64,000 nucleotides of DNA, from positions 4,281,296 to 4,345,295 of the forward strand of contig NOKP01000001.1 in NCBI GenBank assembly GCA_002682825.1, given 5' to 3'. Positions within the stretch are counted from its first letter, which is position 1. The number at the start of each line of letters is the position of its first letter. Of this stretch, positions 11,377 through 25,330 are shown in pieces. The translations under genes and the position numbers were made by a program. The stretch comes from Neonectria sp. B-13 (Eukaryota; Ascomycota; Sordariomycetes; Hypocreales; Nectriaceae). A model generated the notes under the pieces. It searched no databases. It was not told the origin of the DNA and worked only from the letters and a program-made list of their open reading frames with translations.

Positions 11377-12868
11377 ATGCCGATCGCACCGATTATCACC
11401 TTCAAAGCCGGCCAGTGCGAGGTCGATGTACGGCTCCGTTGCCCAGCTACCCATCGAGAGTCCCGCGCGCTGACTTACGACCTTCACAGACCTCAAGCAC
11501 GCCGTTCAAGGTGAAGCCGCTGGCCGAGCCCGGCTACATCTATCTGTACTCCGAGGATGGTTAGTCCCTAAACTATGTCCGCCCGCCCGTCCAACAATAC
11601 TGACCGCCGAACAGACCTGGTGCACTTCTGCTGGCGCAAGCGGAGCGACCCGTTGGACGAGCCCGAGCTGGACCTGATCATGGTCCCTACCGACGGCAGC
11701 TTTGTTCCCTACGAATACAAGACGACCCCTCAGCCCACTGCAAAGACCGATGGTCGCATATTCGCTCTCAGGTTCTCGTCTTCGTCCCAGCGCTACCTGT
11801 TTTGGCTGCAGTCCAAGCCCCAGAGCCGAAACGGTGATCCTAGCTACTTCAGTCCTCGGGATCGCAAGATTGGCGAAATCGTCCACAGCTTGCTGCAGGG
11901 CGAAGAAGTGGAAGTCACCGAGGAGCTCGCGACTCTTCGCAACACGGACGACCGACCTGACGATGACGATGACGAGACTATGGAGGACGTTGAGGGTCAC
12001 CGCGATCACCATGACCACCGTGGGAGTGGCAGCGGCGGAGCTGGGCCTGGCGCCACTGGCGGAGACATTAGAGAGGAGGGCGAGGGCTCGAGGGAAGGGG
12101 GAGCTGATGGTGCGAGAGCGTAGGTGATTTCCTTTGCTCGGTTGATCATGGACGGCGCAAATTGGACCTGGTTGTGCGTGTGGCACAAGATCTGGAATGG
12201 CAGGTTACAGTGTAAAACTAGATTTCCTTGCCTCGATGAGAAGAATTGGGAACTAGTGTCTTCACGTTGGATCTTTTGGTGTCGGCTTTCAACTGTGACA
12301 ACGCTGACCTTGTTTCAGAGCTTCTTCGTCCGCCCCTGATGCCGCAGCCGCAGTGAGAAACTTTCTCGCGTCTCTCAAAGACCAGTCTGGACTTGTCGGA
12401 GGACAACGACAGGGAGGTTCCGAAAAGCCGTACCCTTATCTCAACCATCTCCTGCCAACATCCATCACGGTGCCTATGATCGATAGCGCACCGGTGGAGT
12501 TTGCCGACGCCCTGATCAGCTTCCTACCTCCAGCCGTCATTGTGCTCGCAAGCAGCAGTCCAGACGCCTATGATGGGAAATCCGAGCCGTCGGCCGCAAC
12601 TGTGGAGGCCGCCAAGGCATCCCTCTCCCTCGAGGCCAAACGGAGCCTACTCAAGAAGGTGCTCCGAAGCCCTCAGTTCAACCAGGCGCTGGGCAGCTTG
12701 ACCATGGCACTGCGAGACGGCGGCTTGCCTAGCATTGCGGAGGCACTGGGTGTAAAGGTTGAGAACGGTGGTTACATCCCTGGGGGTGGTATACCCCTTG
12801 GAGGAGGCCACGCTGTCGAGGCGTTTGTCGATGGAGTCAAGAAGACTGTTCAGGAGGAGAAGAAATGA
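11377..12868 (+). CDS. RPN13: proteasome ubiquitin receptor Rpn13/ADRM1
   Basis: Four exons (11377-11427, 11490-11559, 11615-12109, 12321-12868) give 387 residues. Rpn13 sits on the 26S proteasome lid/base junction, binds polyubiquitin and recruits the deubiquitinase Uch37/UCHL5. The N-terminal Pru domain (about 5-120) is clear: ITFKAGQCEVD, GYIYLYSEDDLVHFCWRKR, FALRFSSSSQRYLFWLQS. An acidic and Gly-rich linker follows. The C-terminal half (about 225-385) has the helical DEUBAD fold (VRNFLASLKDQ, RSLLKKVLRSPQFNQALGSL). Yeast Rpn13 lacks that domain while metazoan ADRM1 and most filamentous fungi have it. The 211-base third intron was placed at GATG/GTGCGA and TTTCAGAG/CT. The nearby donor just after it would first read a stop codon, so this choice is the only one that joins the two domains. 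Confidence 0.9.
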
Positions 12869-13339
12869 GTCTTCAGGATCCGGCGCATAGAACTCATTCA
12901 TCATTATGCCTCATGAAACACAATGATATCCATGTACAAGCAGACATGCGCATGGCGTTGCGGGAAGAACAAACATGGGAGCGGACGATGACCCCCAATA
13001 GTCCTCTTTAGCATCAACTCTAATAGACGCTCATATGAGAAGTGTACCTCTCCCGCAGTGCAATCGATAACCAGTCGTTGGCCAAGGCATTAGCAAAATA
13101 TCCGCGTAGCATCTCCGAGTTCCTGGCCCACGTTGAGTGCGCAAGTGCCTTTTCGGGAAGCGGGACCTGTCGGGATCGCAGCCCGCCCCACGTTTGACGA
13201 ACAGCACTCTGACGTATCCACGCCGGGATTTTTAGTACCTGAGGTACCCTGCTCAAGCTCTAACAACACCTCTAACGACATCCCTCGCTCCTCTTCCTCC
13301 GACACCTCTCCAGCCTCAACCTCTCGGCGCGGCGACACA
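12869..13339. other. intergenic, Cus2 promoter
   Basis: This 471-base gap lies between two plus-strand genes. The frame of CUS2 stays open upstream of its ATG for about 70 codons but contains no ATG, so it is not counted as coding. No other feature was seen. Confidence 0.5.
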
Positions 13340-14575
13340 ATGGACTCAATATTCCCCACGGACATTCGCGAATTCGACAGCGACGAGCGCATATCGTTTT
13401 CCAAGCTCGATAATAAGTTCATCGCCGTCCACGATGACGGCACCGAGTATGAGTTTGACGCCAATCTGAAGCGATGGGTGCCTGCTGCAGAAGAGGCATT
13501 AGAACACGATGCGCCTGACACGCACGGGCAACCTAGCGAGGGCGCAGCATACGCGACTGAAGATGAAGGGTCGAGGAAGCGGAAGAATGGATCAGCGCAT
13601 GATTTCGAGGTAGGCTCCCCCGCCCCAGAGTTTCCAACCATGACCTCTCCATGTCATCCCCAAGGGTTCGCATCCTAGCCAACAAAAGCAAAGGCGCTGA
13701 CCGTGCTGTTTTACTAGATACCAGAAGTTCCAAAGCCCACTCGCCCGACCAAGAAACAAAAGGCGCCTCCGCAGCCGAAGCAGAACACCGCCGTATATGT
13801 CACCGGCCTCCCCGCTGACGCAACCGTCGACGAAGTGCACGACCTCTTCTCCCGAAAATGCGGCGTCATCACCGAAGAGATTGACAGCGGAGCGCCACGC
13901 ATCAAACTCTACAACGACAGCGAAGGCAACTTCAAAGGCGACGCATTGATCGTATTCTTCAAGCCTCAGAGCGTCGAGATGGCCATCATGCTCCTCGATG
14001 ACACGGACTTTCGAATCACCGCGAGCGGCACCCGTGAGGGGAGGATAAGGGTTCAAGCAGCGGACTCGAGCTACAAAAAGGTTAAGTATGATCAGGAAGG
14101 GGGTGCAGACGGCAGCAAGGACAGTTCGGAACGGAGGCCACAGAAGAGCAATCACGATCGCAAGAAGATCATCAAGAAGACACAAAAGCTAGACGCGAAG
14201 CTTGCGGACTGGGACGATGATTTGCCATATCAAGCGCCGGTGGATTTGCCAACAAAAAAGGACAAGGTAGTGATTCTACGGCACATGTTTACACTGGAAG
14301 AGCTCGACGAGGACCCTGCAGCCCTGCTGGAGATCAAGGAGGATATTCGAGATGAATGCGCCAAGTTAGGAACTGTGACCAACGTGGTGCTCTTTGATCA
14401 AGAACCCGAGGGCATGGTATCGGTCAAGTTCAAGGACGCAGAATCAGCTCTCGCTTGTATCAAGCTCATGCACGGGAGGAATTTCGATGGCCGGACGGTG
14501 GAGGCGTTTCTGGCTACGGGAGGAGAGAAATTTAAGAAGTCCAACAAGGCGCCGGATGTGGAGGATTCGGACTAG
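13340..14575 (+). CDS. CUS2: U2 snRNP-associated splicing factor Cus2/HTATSF1 (Tat-SF1) homolog
   Basis: Two exons (13340-13609, 13718-14575) give 375 residues. Cus2/Tat-SF1 binds the U2 snRNP protein SF3b1 and helps U2 RNA fold before prespliceosome formation; in yeast it must be displaced by the helicase Prp5. The N-terminal 90 residues are acidic with an aromatic-rich stretch (DNKFIAVHDDGTEYEFDANL) that resembles Tat-SF1 N-termini. RRM1 spans about 114-205 (TAVYVTGLPADATVDEVHDLF). The second RRM, about 270-360, is of the UHM type (VVILRHMFTLEELDEDP, GMVSVKFKDAESALACIKLM and GRNFDGRTVEAF, where the RNP motifs are replaced by an RXF-like NFDGRTVEAF). The UHM is the SF3b1-binding module. The C-terminus is short compared with the acidic tail of metazoan Tat-SF1. 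PRP5 lies about 38 kb away in this window. Confidence 0.88.
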
Positions 14576-14762
14576 AGACGCGACTTCAGTGCGTTAAGAT
14601 TCAACGTCTTGTCTTGTCTTGATTAGGATGTAAGATACCCAAAGAACAAAAAGAACAAAGGACGAACTAGACTGTCCTGTTATATCTCTTAATTTGATAC
14701 CAAAATCCTCTTTCAACTTTCCCATTTTGATCGGCTTCTTTTCATTCGTTGGATTTATCATG

Positions 14763-15727
14763 TCATGTAGACTTAGGGTGAGCATCCATTTTCACATCCT
14801 CGGCGAGGGTGTACCAAATCGCAGCCTCGATGATGTTGCAAACAACCTGAAGCTCTTGTTCATCTGGGGATCGGGCCATTCAAGTTAGCAGGTTTCACTT
14901 TAAATCCGAGGATCAGATCAGTTCTTACCCCGAGGAGCATATATCATAACAAAATCGGCGGACACCGGGCTCTTGAGAAGCCGGCTTCTCCAGGCGAGTG
15001 GATGTCTCTGGCCCCACCCCTTGTCCAGCACGGTCTTGATATCATCCGGGTGCAGACACATGTGCATGGAGTGGTCCGAGTCGTGGACGTGGCAGATCTC
15101 GCCCTGGCAGTTAGTCTGCACCGGGTGTCTGGCGAAGAGCGCAAGGCCATGCTTCTCGAGACACGACCTCTCAGTGCCGAACTTATTGGGATTCTGGCCT
15201 GCGAGTTTTGCCATGGACCGGCGGAGGGCTCGGTAGCAGTGCCGAGACCCGTGCTGGTCAAGCTGGCGCTGAGGAGCGATGCCGGCTACGACGGGATGCG
15301 GGCCCGCACGGTAGGGAAGATTGCACCGAGTCAGGATGCCGGCCGTGGGGAGACATGAGGGATCCGGCGCTGGGGCGACGAAGGGGTCTCGGAGAGACCA
15401 CAGGCGGAACCAGGTTATGCGGAGGTAGCCGTTGAAGGTGGATGGCGTGCCGCCGGGCCCGAGGTTGAGGAAGTTATGGTAGTCGTTGTGGACGAGTAGG
15501 AGCACGGGGACGAGGCTGATGAGGAGTTCGGCGTGGTAGGGCTCGAGAAAGTGGATGAGGAGCACGAGGGCCATGGCCGAGAGGAAGATGGTCGTTCCAT
15601 TGAGTGTGACGGAGATAGACTCTTGCCGGAGGGCGTACGACAGCTTGAGAGTCTCACGCTCTGCCTCGCCATGATCATCTGATGGAGGCGAAGCGAGTGT
15701 CTCCGCAGAGGTAATGGAGACGGACAT
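14763..15727 (-). CDS. luciferase-fold DUF5519 membrane protein
   Basis: Two exons (complement of 14763-14863, 14929-15727) give 299 residues. Two hydrophobic helices near 49-68 (GTTIFLSAMALVLLIHFLEP) and 70-90 (HAELLISLVPVLLLVHNDYH) precede a soluble domain with the fungal DUF5519 ('luciferase domain') signatures: LNLGPGGTPSTFNGYLRI, GIAPQRQLDQ, GEICHVHDSDHSMHMCLHPDDI and VMIYAPRD near the end. The second exon adds the conserved tail EQELQVVCNIIEAAIWYTL; without it the frame would end early. The function of the family is unknown; the domain name comes from structural classification, and light emission should not be inferred. The ATG at 15727 was chosen because upstream codons are low-complexity leader. 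Confidence 0.75.
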
Positions 15728-16372
15728 GGTGGTGGCCGGGCAATTGGGTTTGTGACTTGAACAGCCAGAGTGTGAGGATAGGATTGAGACGTTGTCGGGA
15801 TGAGAGAGAAGAGACTCCGTGTAAGTGAGCAGTGGCGAAGGGGGGGCACTGGACGGGAAGCAGGTTCTTTGATATCTACGTCGTTGGATCTTAAGACGAC
15901 GTTGGATCGATAAGCATTGCAATGCAGCTGGATTCGCAGTCCCTGAGAGGCGCGGCTTGAGGTTGGGAGAAGATCAGAGGTCAGAGGTCAGCGGAACGGA
16001 AGAAGGCAGTGGAGGGGATCGTCATCTGACGAGATGGGCGCACACCGGACAGTCGAGGCCGACTTCCGACAATAGGCTTTCACCGCAGCATATCTACAGC
16101 CCAATGGGCCTCGCTGTGACCTAGACTAGACCAAGGTACTGCGTGCTACGTATTTACGGAGTAGTCTATATTGTGTGTCGGTACCACTGATGAATGGGCG
16201 GCTAGATTCCTTTGGGGAAGACAGGTGCCTGGTCTGTCTGGGGTCTGGGGGAGCCGGACCACGAAGCCTAGAGCCACGACTGGCTGTAGCAAGATGCGGG
16301 ATAGGGAAAGGAAGTGCTGTTCCGCTGCAGTTAACTTGTCAGTCCCGTGTCCTCACGCATTTCGGCGTTTTG

Positions 16373-16393
16373 GCGCTGGGCGCTGGGCGCTGG
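16373..16393. repeat. GCGCTGG x3 tandem repeat
   Basis: Three perfect copies of the 7-mer GCGCTGG stand in tandem, followed by a decayed fourth. This is probably a slippage-generated minisatellite in intergenic DNA. Confidence 0.7.
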
Positions 16394-17537
16394 GCGGTGG
16401 AGAGTGCCCTCGATGCGCTCCAGTGCGTTGCGTTGCAGCGCATGACCTCCCCGCCCGTTGGCTGCTCGCGGGCATGATTGGCGTTGAGCCATGACGTTGG
16501 GCTGAGGTTACTCGCCCGGCGGGGAGAAGGACGGTAGGGCGCTAGGAAAGACGCCAATGGGATCACGCTGTGGCGGACCAGGTTGGAGGGGAAAGAGGCG
16601 CTGCAATGCAGTCAGTCTTTGCTTTGCGGGCGAGGAAAGCTTACTATGAACCGGCGGACGCCGAGCTGGGTGTGAGTTTGACATCGGGGGATGCGTTGTT
16701 GGAGGTTGGCTACCCTGCATGTCAGACCCGACTAATTACGATATGCTAACCCATGGCTCTGTTCTTTGACCTTCTTGCAAGTCAAAGCCTTGTATTCTTC
16801 TCACGAGAGCTACTACGGCTGACGGATCTACGTAGTGTGTAACATACGGTGCGGACTGTAAAGTTGAAGAAAGCGCTGCGTGCTGCTTCTTTGGGCCATG
16901 CTGATGGGAGCACTACTCTTGGTGGGAAGAATGCGAAATCACTGCAGATGGAACAAATCGAATTATATCGAAAACAGCCACCTCTGCGACTGGGAGGGAA
17001 CCACCACGAGACATTCAAGCCAATTATCGTACACCAGTCATCCTATTTCTGCAACACCCAAGTTGTCGTTGCCCATCATGTTAGTCTACTTGCAGTAATA
17101 CAGCCTGAGGACACACACAATCCGGCGTGCACAGACCTGACGCTGACGTCTGTCTCCCCCCACCCACCAGTCTTGAACCATCCGTTGCCCCCGCAACCGC
17201 TAAATGATCCGCTATACAAACAAATCAGCGAATGGCGGCCTTGTGATGCGTCGCTGCACAGGGTCTCTCGACAGGACAAGGTTCGACAACGACGACGCGT
17301 ACACCTAGACTCCAATTCATCGACCGCGTTGTTTCTCTTTCCAAAAGCTCAAACCCTCGCCCATTATCTTGCTTCAAGTTTCATCGCCCAACCACCCTCT
17401 GCAGACGGAAAACCTACTGCGCATACCGACATCTCCGTCTCCTTTGTACCCGTCTAGACTGACTGGGACACTGGCTGGCACGCCGAGAGGCACTGACCTA
17501 AACATCCGCCTGGAGCGGGCAATCGGAACATTTCTTG

Positions 17538-17599
17538 GTACGCAAGCTCCTTGCTCGAAATACTTGGGTTCCATTCCCTAACTGGTCCTGTTGCCTCAG
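17538..17599 (+). other. probable 5'UTR intron of DUF3405 gene
   Basis: A GTACGC donor, a CCCTAAC branch-point-like element at about 17576-17582 and a CCTCAG acceptor define a 62-base intron that ends 20 bases before the chosen ATG at 17620. Its size and motifs match introns elsewhere in the window. Transcript data would be needed to confirm it. Confidence 0.5.
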
Positions 17600-17619
17600 C
17601 TCTTAGAAACGATCCTGTC

Positions 17620-20316
17620 ATGGGGTTACTGCCCAAGAGCTTGCGGACACGCGAGCCGCGGCTTCCGCTCTACCATAAGGTCGAATCACCGAGCAAAGAG
17701 CGCTTTTCAGACGACGACGACGATGACGACGACGAAGACTACTCCTCCTCTGACGATGACGACGAACGATACTCGCCGGGGAGTTCGTCCCGCGGCTCAA
17801 GAAACACATCTGGCTCGGCCTCTAGCGGCCTGCTAATGCTACCCAAGAACACGACGAAGCCTCCGCCCATGAGGCGAATCGCCCGGGTATACCCATACCG
17901 GTTACCAGCAAAAGTCACAAGATATTTGTTCTGCTTCGTGATAAGTTTCATCATCATCATGATCCTGACCCTGGTCCGCGCCAGCCAGGTCGAAAACTGG
18001 AAGGTTGCCAATGGCAAAGTGGACGCCCGGCCTCTGCCTCCCCCGGTGTGGGATAAGTTCCCCTTCTTGGAGAGGTACTATGGCGGCGTCAAGACATTGG
18101 TGTCCCTTGAGGATAACGTGCCGGAGTATCCTTACGTCAAGGATGAGCCGTCTTTGCTCGAGGAACTTGCCGAAGAAGAGATTCAGGAAGAAGCATATGA
18201 GGAAGCTAGCGAGGGTGCAAACAAGGAAACCCAACCTGATTCCAACACAGAAGTAAAGGAAGACGCCGAGGCAAGCTCGGATCAGGAGGCAGAAAAGGAG
18301 GCAGACAAAAGAGGACTCTCTGACAGCCACAGCTGGAACGCATACACCGGAAGGAATGAAGAGACGGACATCAAGGAATGCTTCATCGATGCTGCCGGCA
18401 CCGTCCGCGTCCCGGAGCTGCGGTACTATAACGGCCGGCCGAAGGGGTTCCCCGAGCATGTTATTGGTTCTTACGACGTCTTGAGTCTACCCGAGGACAT
18501 CTGCTTCGATCGATTTGGCCGTTATGGCCCCTACGGCTTCGGCTACTCCGATAGCAACGGTGGGCTGAGCGTTGGCGAGCATGGAGAGAAGGAGGGCTCT
18601 GACGCGGTCTGGGGCGAGACCCCTCGTGTGGACTATGGACATGTGGACTGGGCCGATGTTCAGCGCCGTTGCTTCAAGACAAACGCGGCGCGGTACAATG
18701 AGGTTGCACGCAAGACGTCTACTCCTCATGGCTTTTACGTCCAGGAGTCTCAGGAACCCAAGGGATCCGTCGAGCCCCGTGCCGTCAAGGAAAAGGACAC
18801 TGCCAAGAAGCCCAAGGAGACGACTACTGCCGGAGCCAGCTCTAACAGCACCGACTCATCCACCGAGGAAGAGAACAAGGTCTCCGAAAAGAAGTCGAGG
18901 ACTGCCGTCGTTGTACGCTGCTGGGACGAGTACCTCTGGCGAGAGGAGGACATCGCCAACATTCGCTCCTTGATCACGGAGCTGGCCTTGGGATCGGGTG
19001 GTCGCTATGATGTGCACCTGCTAGTCCAGGTCAAGAACGACGCTGATCATCCCATCTGGGCTGACGAGGACGTTTACCGAGAGCGCATTGAGGATGTCAT
19101 CCCCAAGGAGTTCCGCGGCATCGTCACGCTCTGGACCGAGACACAGATGCTGTCGCTGTACCAGGGCATCCATGACCTCTTCAGCCGCGGCCCTGAGCTT
19201 CCCGTCCACGGCGTCTACCGCGGCCTGTCGATGGCGATGCAGTACTTTGCCTACATGCACCCCGAGTACGAGCACTTCTGGCAGTGGGAGATGGACGTCC
19301 GCTACACCGGCCACTACTACGACCTCTTCACCAAGCTCGAGAACTTCGCCACGGCCCAGCCGCGCAAGGGCCTGTGGGAGCGCAACTCGCGGTTCTACTT
19401 CCCCAGCGTCCACGGCACCTGGGACGACTTCTCGCAAATGGCCCGCGTCCAGAGCGAGATGGGCGTCGTTGGCCCCGACGACGTCTGGAAGAACGTCCCT
19501 GGCCTGGACAAGACGCCCGATCAGACGAGTGGACACAAGAAGTCCGTCTGGGGTCCTGTCCGTCCGCAGGATGACGACGACTGGTTTGAGCCGGGCAACG
19601 ACCCCGTCGTGCCCGTGGCCTACGAGAAGGACCACTACCAATGGGGCGTCGGCGAGGAGGCCGACTACATCTCGCTCAACCCCATCTTCGACCCGGACGG
19701 CACGACCTGGGGCCTCAAGGACGACATCACGGGCTTCAACCGCAGCGAGGCCCCGCCGCCGCGCCGCGCCAACATCATCACCACGGCGCGCATGTCGCGG
19801 CGGCTGCTGCTGACGATGCACAAGATGACGGCGCTCAAGAAGCAGTTCGCCTTCCCCGAGATGTGGCCCGCGACGGTGGCGCTGCAGCACGGCTACAAGG
19901 CCGTCTTCGCGCCGCACCCGGTCTTCGTCGACCGCGCGTGGCCCGTCGGGTACATGGCGCAGATGTTCAACAACGGCCGCGACGGCGCCAGTGGCGGCTC
20001 GCGTACCAGCATCTTCGGCGACCGCGAGCACAACATGCACGGCCTGTCGTGGTTCTACAACTCGGGCTTCGCGCCCAACCTGTACCGCCGCTGGCTCGGA
20101 CTCAAGGTCAACAACGACGGCGGCGACGAGTTTGAGACCACCGAGGACAAGAGCCGCAAGGGCAAGGGCGTCAGCAACATGCGTGGCGGCGAGGGACGAA
20201 TGTGTCTCCCGCCCATGCTGCTGCACCCCATTAAGGACGTTGAGCTGCCCGTCGAGGTACCGGAGCCGCCCGAGGAGGGCCAGGGTGAGATTCCTGCATC
20301 GGACCCATCAGCCTAG
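17620..20316 (+). CDS. DUF3405 type II membrane protein
   Basis: A single exon encodes 898 residues. A cytosolic N-terminus with a run of about 19 mostly Asp/Glu/Ser residues (coded by GAC repeats, 17709-17766) precedes one transmembrane segment at about 98-121 (YLFCFVISFIIIMILTLV). A variable acidic stem follows, then a large conserved domain from about 420 onward with AVVVRCWDEYLWREED, GRYDVHLLVQVKNDADHP, GVYRGLSMAMQYFAYMHPEY, HFWQWEMDVRYTGHYYDLF and GLSWFYNSGFAPNLYRRWLG. These are hallmarks of the fungal DUF3405 family, which looks like a Golgi glycosyltransferase in architecture (the WEMDVRY block resembles a DXD-type site), but the activity is not established. A longer frame starts at 17551; I prefer the second ATG because the upstream codons fall around a likely 5'UTR intron. 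The 3' half is very GC-rich at third positions. Confidence 0.8.
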   Translation: MGLLPKSLRTREPRLPLYHKVESPSKERFSDDDDDDDDEDYSSSDDDDERYSPGSSSRGSRNTSGSASSGLLMLPKNTTKPPPMRRIARVYPYRLPAKVTRYLFCFVISFIIIMILTLVRASQVENWKVANGKVDARPLPPPVWDKFPFLERYYGGVKTLVSLEDNVPEYPYVKDEPSLLEELAEEEIQEEAYEEASEGANKETQPDSNTEVKEDAEASSDQEAEKEADKRGLSDSHSWNAYTGRNEETDIKECFIDAAGTVRVPELRYYNGRPKGFPEHVIGSYDVLSLPEDICFDRFGRYGPYGFGYSDSNGGLSVGEHGEKEGSDAVWGETPRVDYGHVDWADVQRRCFKTNAARYNEVARKTSTPHGFYVQESQEPKGSVEPRAVKEKDTAKKPKETTTAGASSNSTDSSTEEENKVSEKKSRTAVVVRCWDEYLWREEDIANIRSLITELALGSGGRYDVHLLVQVKNDADHPIWADEDVYRERIEDVIPKEFRGIVTLWTETQMLSLYQGIHDLFSRGPELPVHGVYRGLSMAMQYFAYMHPEYEHFWQWEMDVRYTGHYYDLFTKLENFATAQPRKGLWERNSRFYFPSVHGTWDDFSQMARVQSEMGVVGPDDVWKNVPGLDKTPDQTSGHKKSVWGPVRPQDDDDWFEPGNDPVVPVAYEKDHYQWGVGEEADYISLNPIFDPDGTTWGLKDDITGFNRSEAPPPRRANIITTARMSRRLLLTMHKMTALKKQFAFPEMWPATVALQHGYKAVFAPHPVFVDRAWPVGYMAQMFNNGRDGASGGSRTSIFGDREHNMHGLSWFYNSGFAPNLYRRWLGLKVNNDGGDEFETTEDKSRKGKGVSNMRGGEGRMCLPPMLLHPIKDVELPVEVPEPPEEGQGEIPASDPSA

Positions 20317-20875
20317 AGGGCTTGATGGGATTGATGTTTTTTGTAAAGTTCTAGACTTTGGAGGCTTTGGGGACTGGCGTTAACGGTTGGGAGTTTGCTG
20401 CGTTATTAGGGCCATATATCTGTCCAACGAGATTCACGGGTTCTTCTGTTTCCAAAGGATGGGATGACACCGGATGATAATGATCCATATCTTAAGGCTT
20501 GTTTCAGGCGTTGAACATGTACTCTTCATATATGACGATTGTGCCTTAGTCCGCCTGGTGACTCGTAGTCAATTTTGTATGATGATGCCGTCGATGAACA
20601 AGGGATCATGAGCAATTAAGTTTTCTTCTTTTTTCAGACATGACAAGTGTTTGTACACACGCTCCTATTACCACATATGCGTAGATCTTCAAGTGCTTTT
20701 CCCGCGTAGCATCCCACCCAAGTTCCAAGGCTTCCAGTTTTGCGCCAGCTTGAATCAGAGAAACAGCACCCTGGCTTTCCCACGGTTCACCCAATCCATG
20801 AGGTTATGCTCACAAAGCTCCCGAGCCTCGTTCTTGTCCCATACCCCGATACCCTCGAAGTCAAGATGTATCCTC
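20317..20875. other. intergenic between convergent genes
   Basis: This 559-base gap lies between the 3' ends of the DUF3405 and EMP24 genes and holds their 3' UTRs. AT-rich sequence around 20560-20660 fits polyadenylation regions. No gene was seen. Confidence 0.6.
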
Positions 20876-21665
20876 TTATACGACGCGCTTGACCTCGAAG
20901 AAGCGACGCAGCCACCAGACCTGGAAGAGGGACTCGCCAATGACAATGCCAATGACGAACATGTTCCACCACTTGACTCGGGTGTTGGTGCTCTCGGCGG
21001 TGTTGCGGTGGGTGCGTTCGCGCATGATGATGTACTGCTGCTCATCCTTGACCTGGTCGAGGAGCTCGGAGAGACGACGGACTGTGGTGACGGAAACTGG
21101 TCAGCATGGGAGAGGAGAGGGAGGGCGATTTGCAGGGAGGTAAACGTACCTTCACGGTCAAGAGGGTCGGCGGGGACATCAGACTCGCTGACGTAGACAA
21201 TGCCGTGGACGTTGAAGGAGACCTCCTTGGTGTTGGCACCCCAGTTCTCGTTGCCGAAGCAGTATGTGTACTTGCCGTCGTGCTTGGCAGTGAAGGAGTA
21301 GTCGCCATTGGAGACGGTCTTCTCGTTGGTCTCGTACTGGCCGCTGGGGTTGGTGATCTGTCCAGACTAGATTAGCATCATGTTATTGCCCAAATAGCTG
21401 CTGCCTCGAGCTTCAAACACCCCCCCATTGCTGGAGGGGAACCACGAGCGCTGGAACGGACACGTACCCAGAAGTCGATATCGAGGTTGCCTGCGCTACC
21501 AAACTCGCGATCTCCGACCTGGAAGGTGACGGTCATGGTATCATCCTTGTGCAGGTTCTCGTGGAAGCACTCGCGGCCATGGGCGGGCAGGACGATGTTG
21601 TGGGCGGCGACGGCCTGGAAGACGGCGGCGGCGAGGAGGGCCCTCGCAGCGTTGAGGAAATACAT
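20876..21665 (-). CDS. EMP24: p24 family COPII cargo receptor Emp24 (TMED2)
   Basis: Three exons (complement of 20876-21081, 21150-21357, 21468-21665) give 203 residues, the same length as yeast Emp24. The protein cycles between ER and Golgi in p24 complexes and loads GPI-anchored and other cargo into COPII vesicles. A signal peptide (about 1-21) is followed by AHNIVLPAHGRECFHENL, typical of the Emp24/delta-beta class, then a GOLD domain with cysteines at both ends (REC and YCFGNENWG). A coiled coil (VRRLSELLDQVKDEQQYIIM), the diagnostic RERTHRNTAESTNTRVKWW, one transmembrane helix and the cytosolic tail RRFFEVKRVV with its FF sorting motif complete the protein. It is divergent from ARF1, another factor in the same traffic route, across 1.7 kb. 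Confidence 0.95.
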
Positions 21666-24223
<2,558 letters not shown>

Positions 24224-25330
24224 AAGATTGACGAGAAGCTTCCTCTGAACAAAGCCGCCTTCTCCCTCCTGCTCTCTGCCACATAACTCTCTCATGGTTC
24301 TTCACGACTCGAGGTTTCGGTTGTAATTTGCAAAGTTATCGGTCAACCAATCGAAAATTAATCCTTGAACCAATATCGCGTCTCTTCTTTTACACCTCTC
24401 TCCGCTTCTCTCCCCCAAACGGTGCTTTCGTGAGCCTCGGTCAACATGCTCGTTCGATTGTCTTCTGCCAACTCGCTCCGAGGACCGCAAACGTGCTTTC
24501 TTTTATTCTCTGGAGGAAAAGTCGGGCGATTGGTGGAGGCGTCTTTTTGGGGAAATTCCGGGATATTTGTACAGTCGGGTTTTCGTTTTCTTTGAAAAGA
24601 ATACACTTCCACCGATGTGGTGCTTTATGAATTTTTGGCTTTTCTATCATCCTCTCACTCTTCGTTTCAGGCATTGTGCAACACACATGGCAAGAAAATT
24701 TGAACCAAACCACACTATCCACTCAAGAAACCTATGGCGGAATCGTGCCTGGGATGGCTTCACTAGCTCCTGCAGGGAAGATACCCTGGTCTCATCACGT
24801 TTCCTCCTTTTCTTTCAGACGACCCCTTGTCGTTGGCATCTCGGCACCAGATTTGTCCAGATTGGGCTGTAAGGGCTCCTGGAATTGTGGACGCGGACAT
24901 GGACAAGGACAAGGGTCTTGACCTTTGTCATCATTCAAGCATGTGGAGTGTAGGGGTTTGAAGAAAGAAGGCTGGGTAAGTGGGAAATATGCATCATGGT
25001 AGCATCGCACATGAATTGATGTTTTAGTCTCTTTGCCGTGGTTTGTTGGGGCCTGGTGAAGTAGTCTAGACGTTGGTGACTCGACTCCCATTGACCAATG
25101 TGGTTGAAGTGATGCTTAATTGAGACCCAGTCAACGATGCGTGACTTAGCCGGAAGCCTGGGAACTGCGAACCAACATGCATGTTCGAGAAAAAGTAAAT
25201 TAGCTATTCATCGCAGTATCAACTAACTGCAGCTTGTTCTGTTTCCAATCTGGAGAGTATCTACAAAATAATACATGGGACATAGTACACATAAACTCAT
25301 TAACCTTTAAACTCCTGGTGCTTTCAAACC
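24224..25330. other. intergenic between convergent ARF1 and HSP78
   Basis: This 1.1 kb stretch lies between two convergent genes. It is less GC-rich than the genes around it and fits two long 3' UTRs. Short open frames in several phases overlap with no protein character. Confidence 0.55.

Larger units (their letters stand above)
15728..17619. other. intergenic with DUF3405 leader region
   Basis: This 1.9 kb stretch lies between two divergent genes. It holds a 7-bp tandem repeat (16373-16393), one TACGGAGTA (16155-16163) and a likely 5'UTR intron of the downstream gene (17538-17599). A frame of about 200 codons at 16849-17457 shows no protein-like composition and is not called. Confidence 0.5.

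Noticed and set aside
12110..12123. apparent early stop of Rpn13 after the Pru domain
   Set aside because: The stop lies inside an intron; splicing to 12321 joins the DEUBAD domain in frame, giving the family's usual two-domain protein.
13133..13339. upstream extension of the CUS2 frame
   Set aside because: The 69 extra codons have no ATG and the start would be TTG; the family-like sequence begins at MDSIFP.
19021..20226. 401-codon open frame on the minus strand opposite the DUF3405 gene
   Set aside because: It is an antisense shadow made by strong GC preference at third codon positions; the His/Arg/Val/Ala-rich translation has no domain, while the plus strand encodes a conserved protein.
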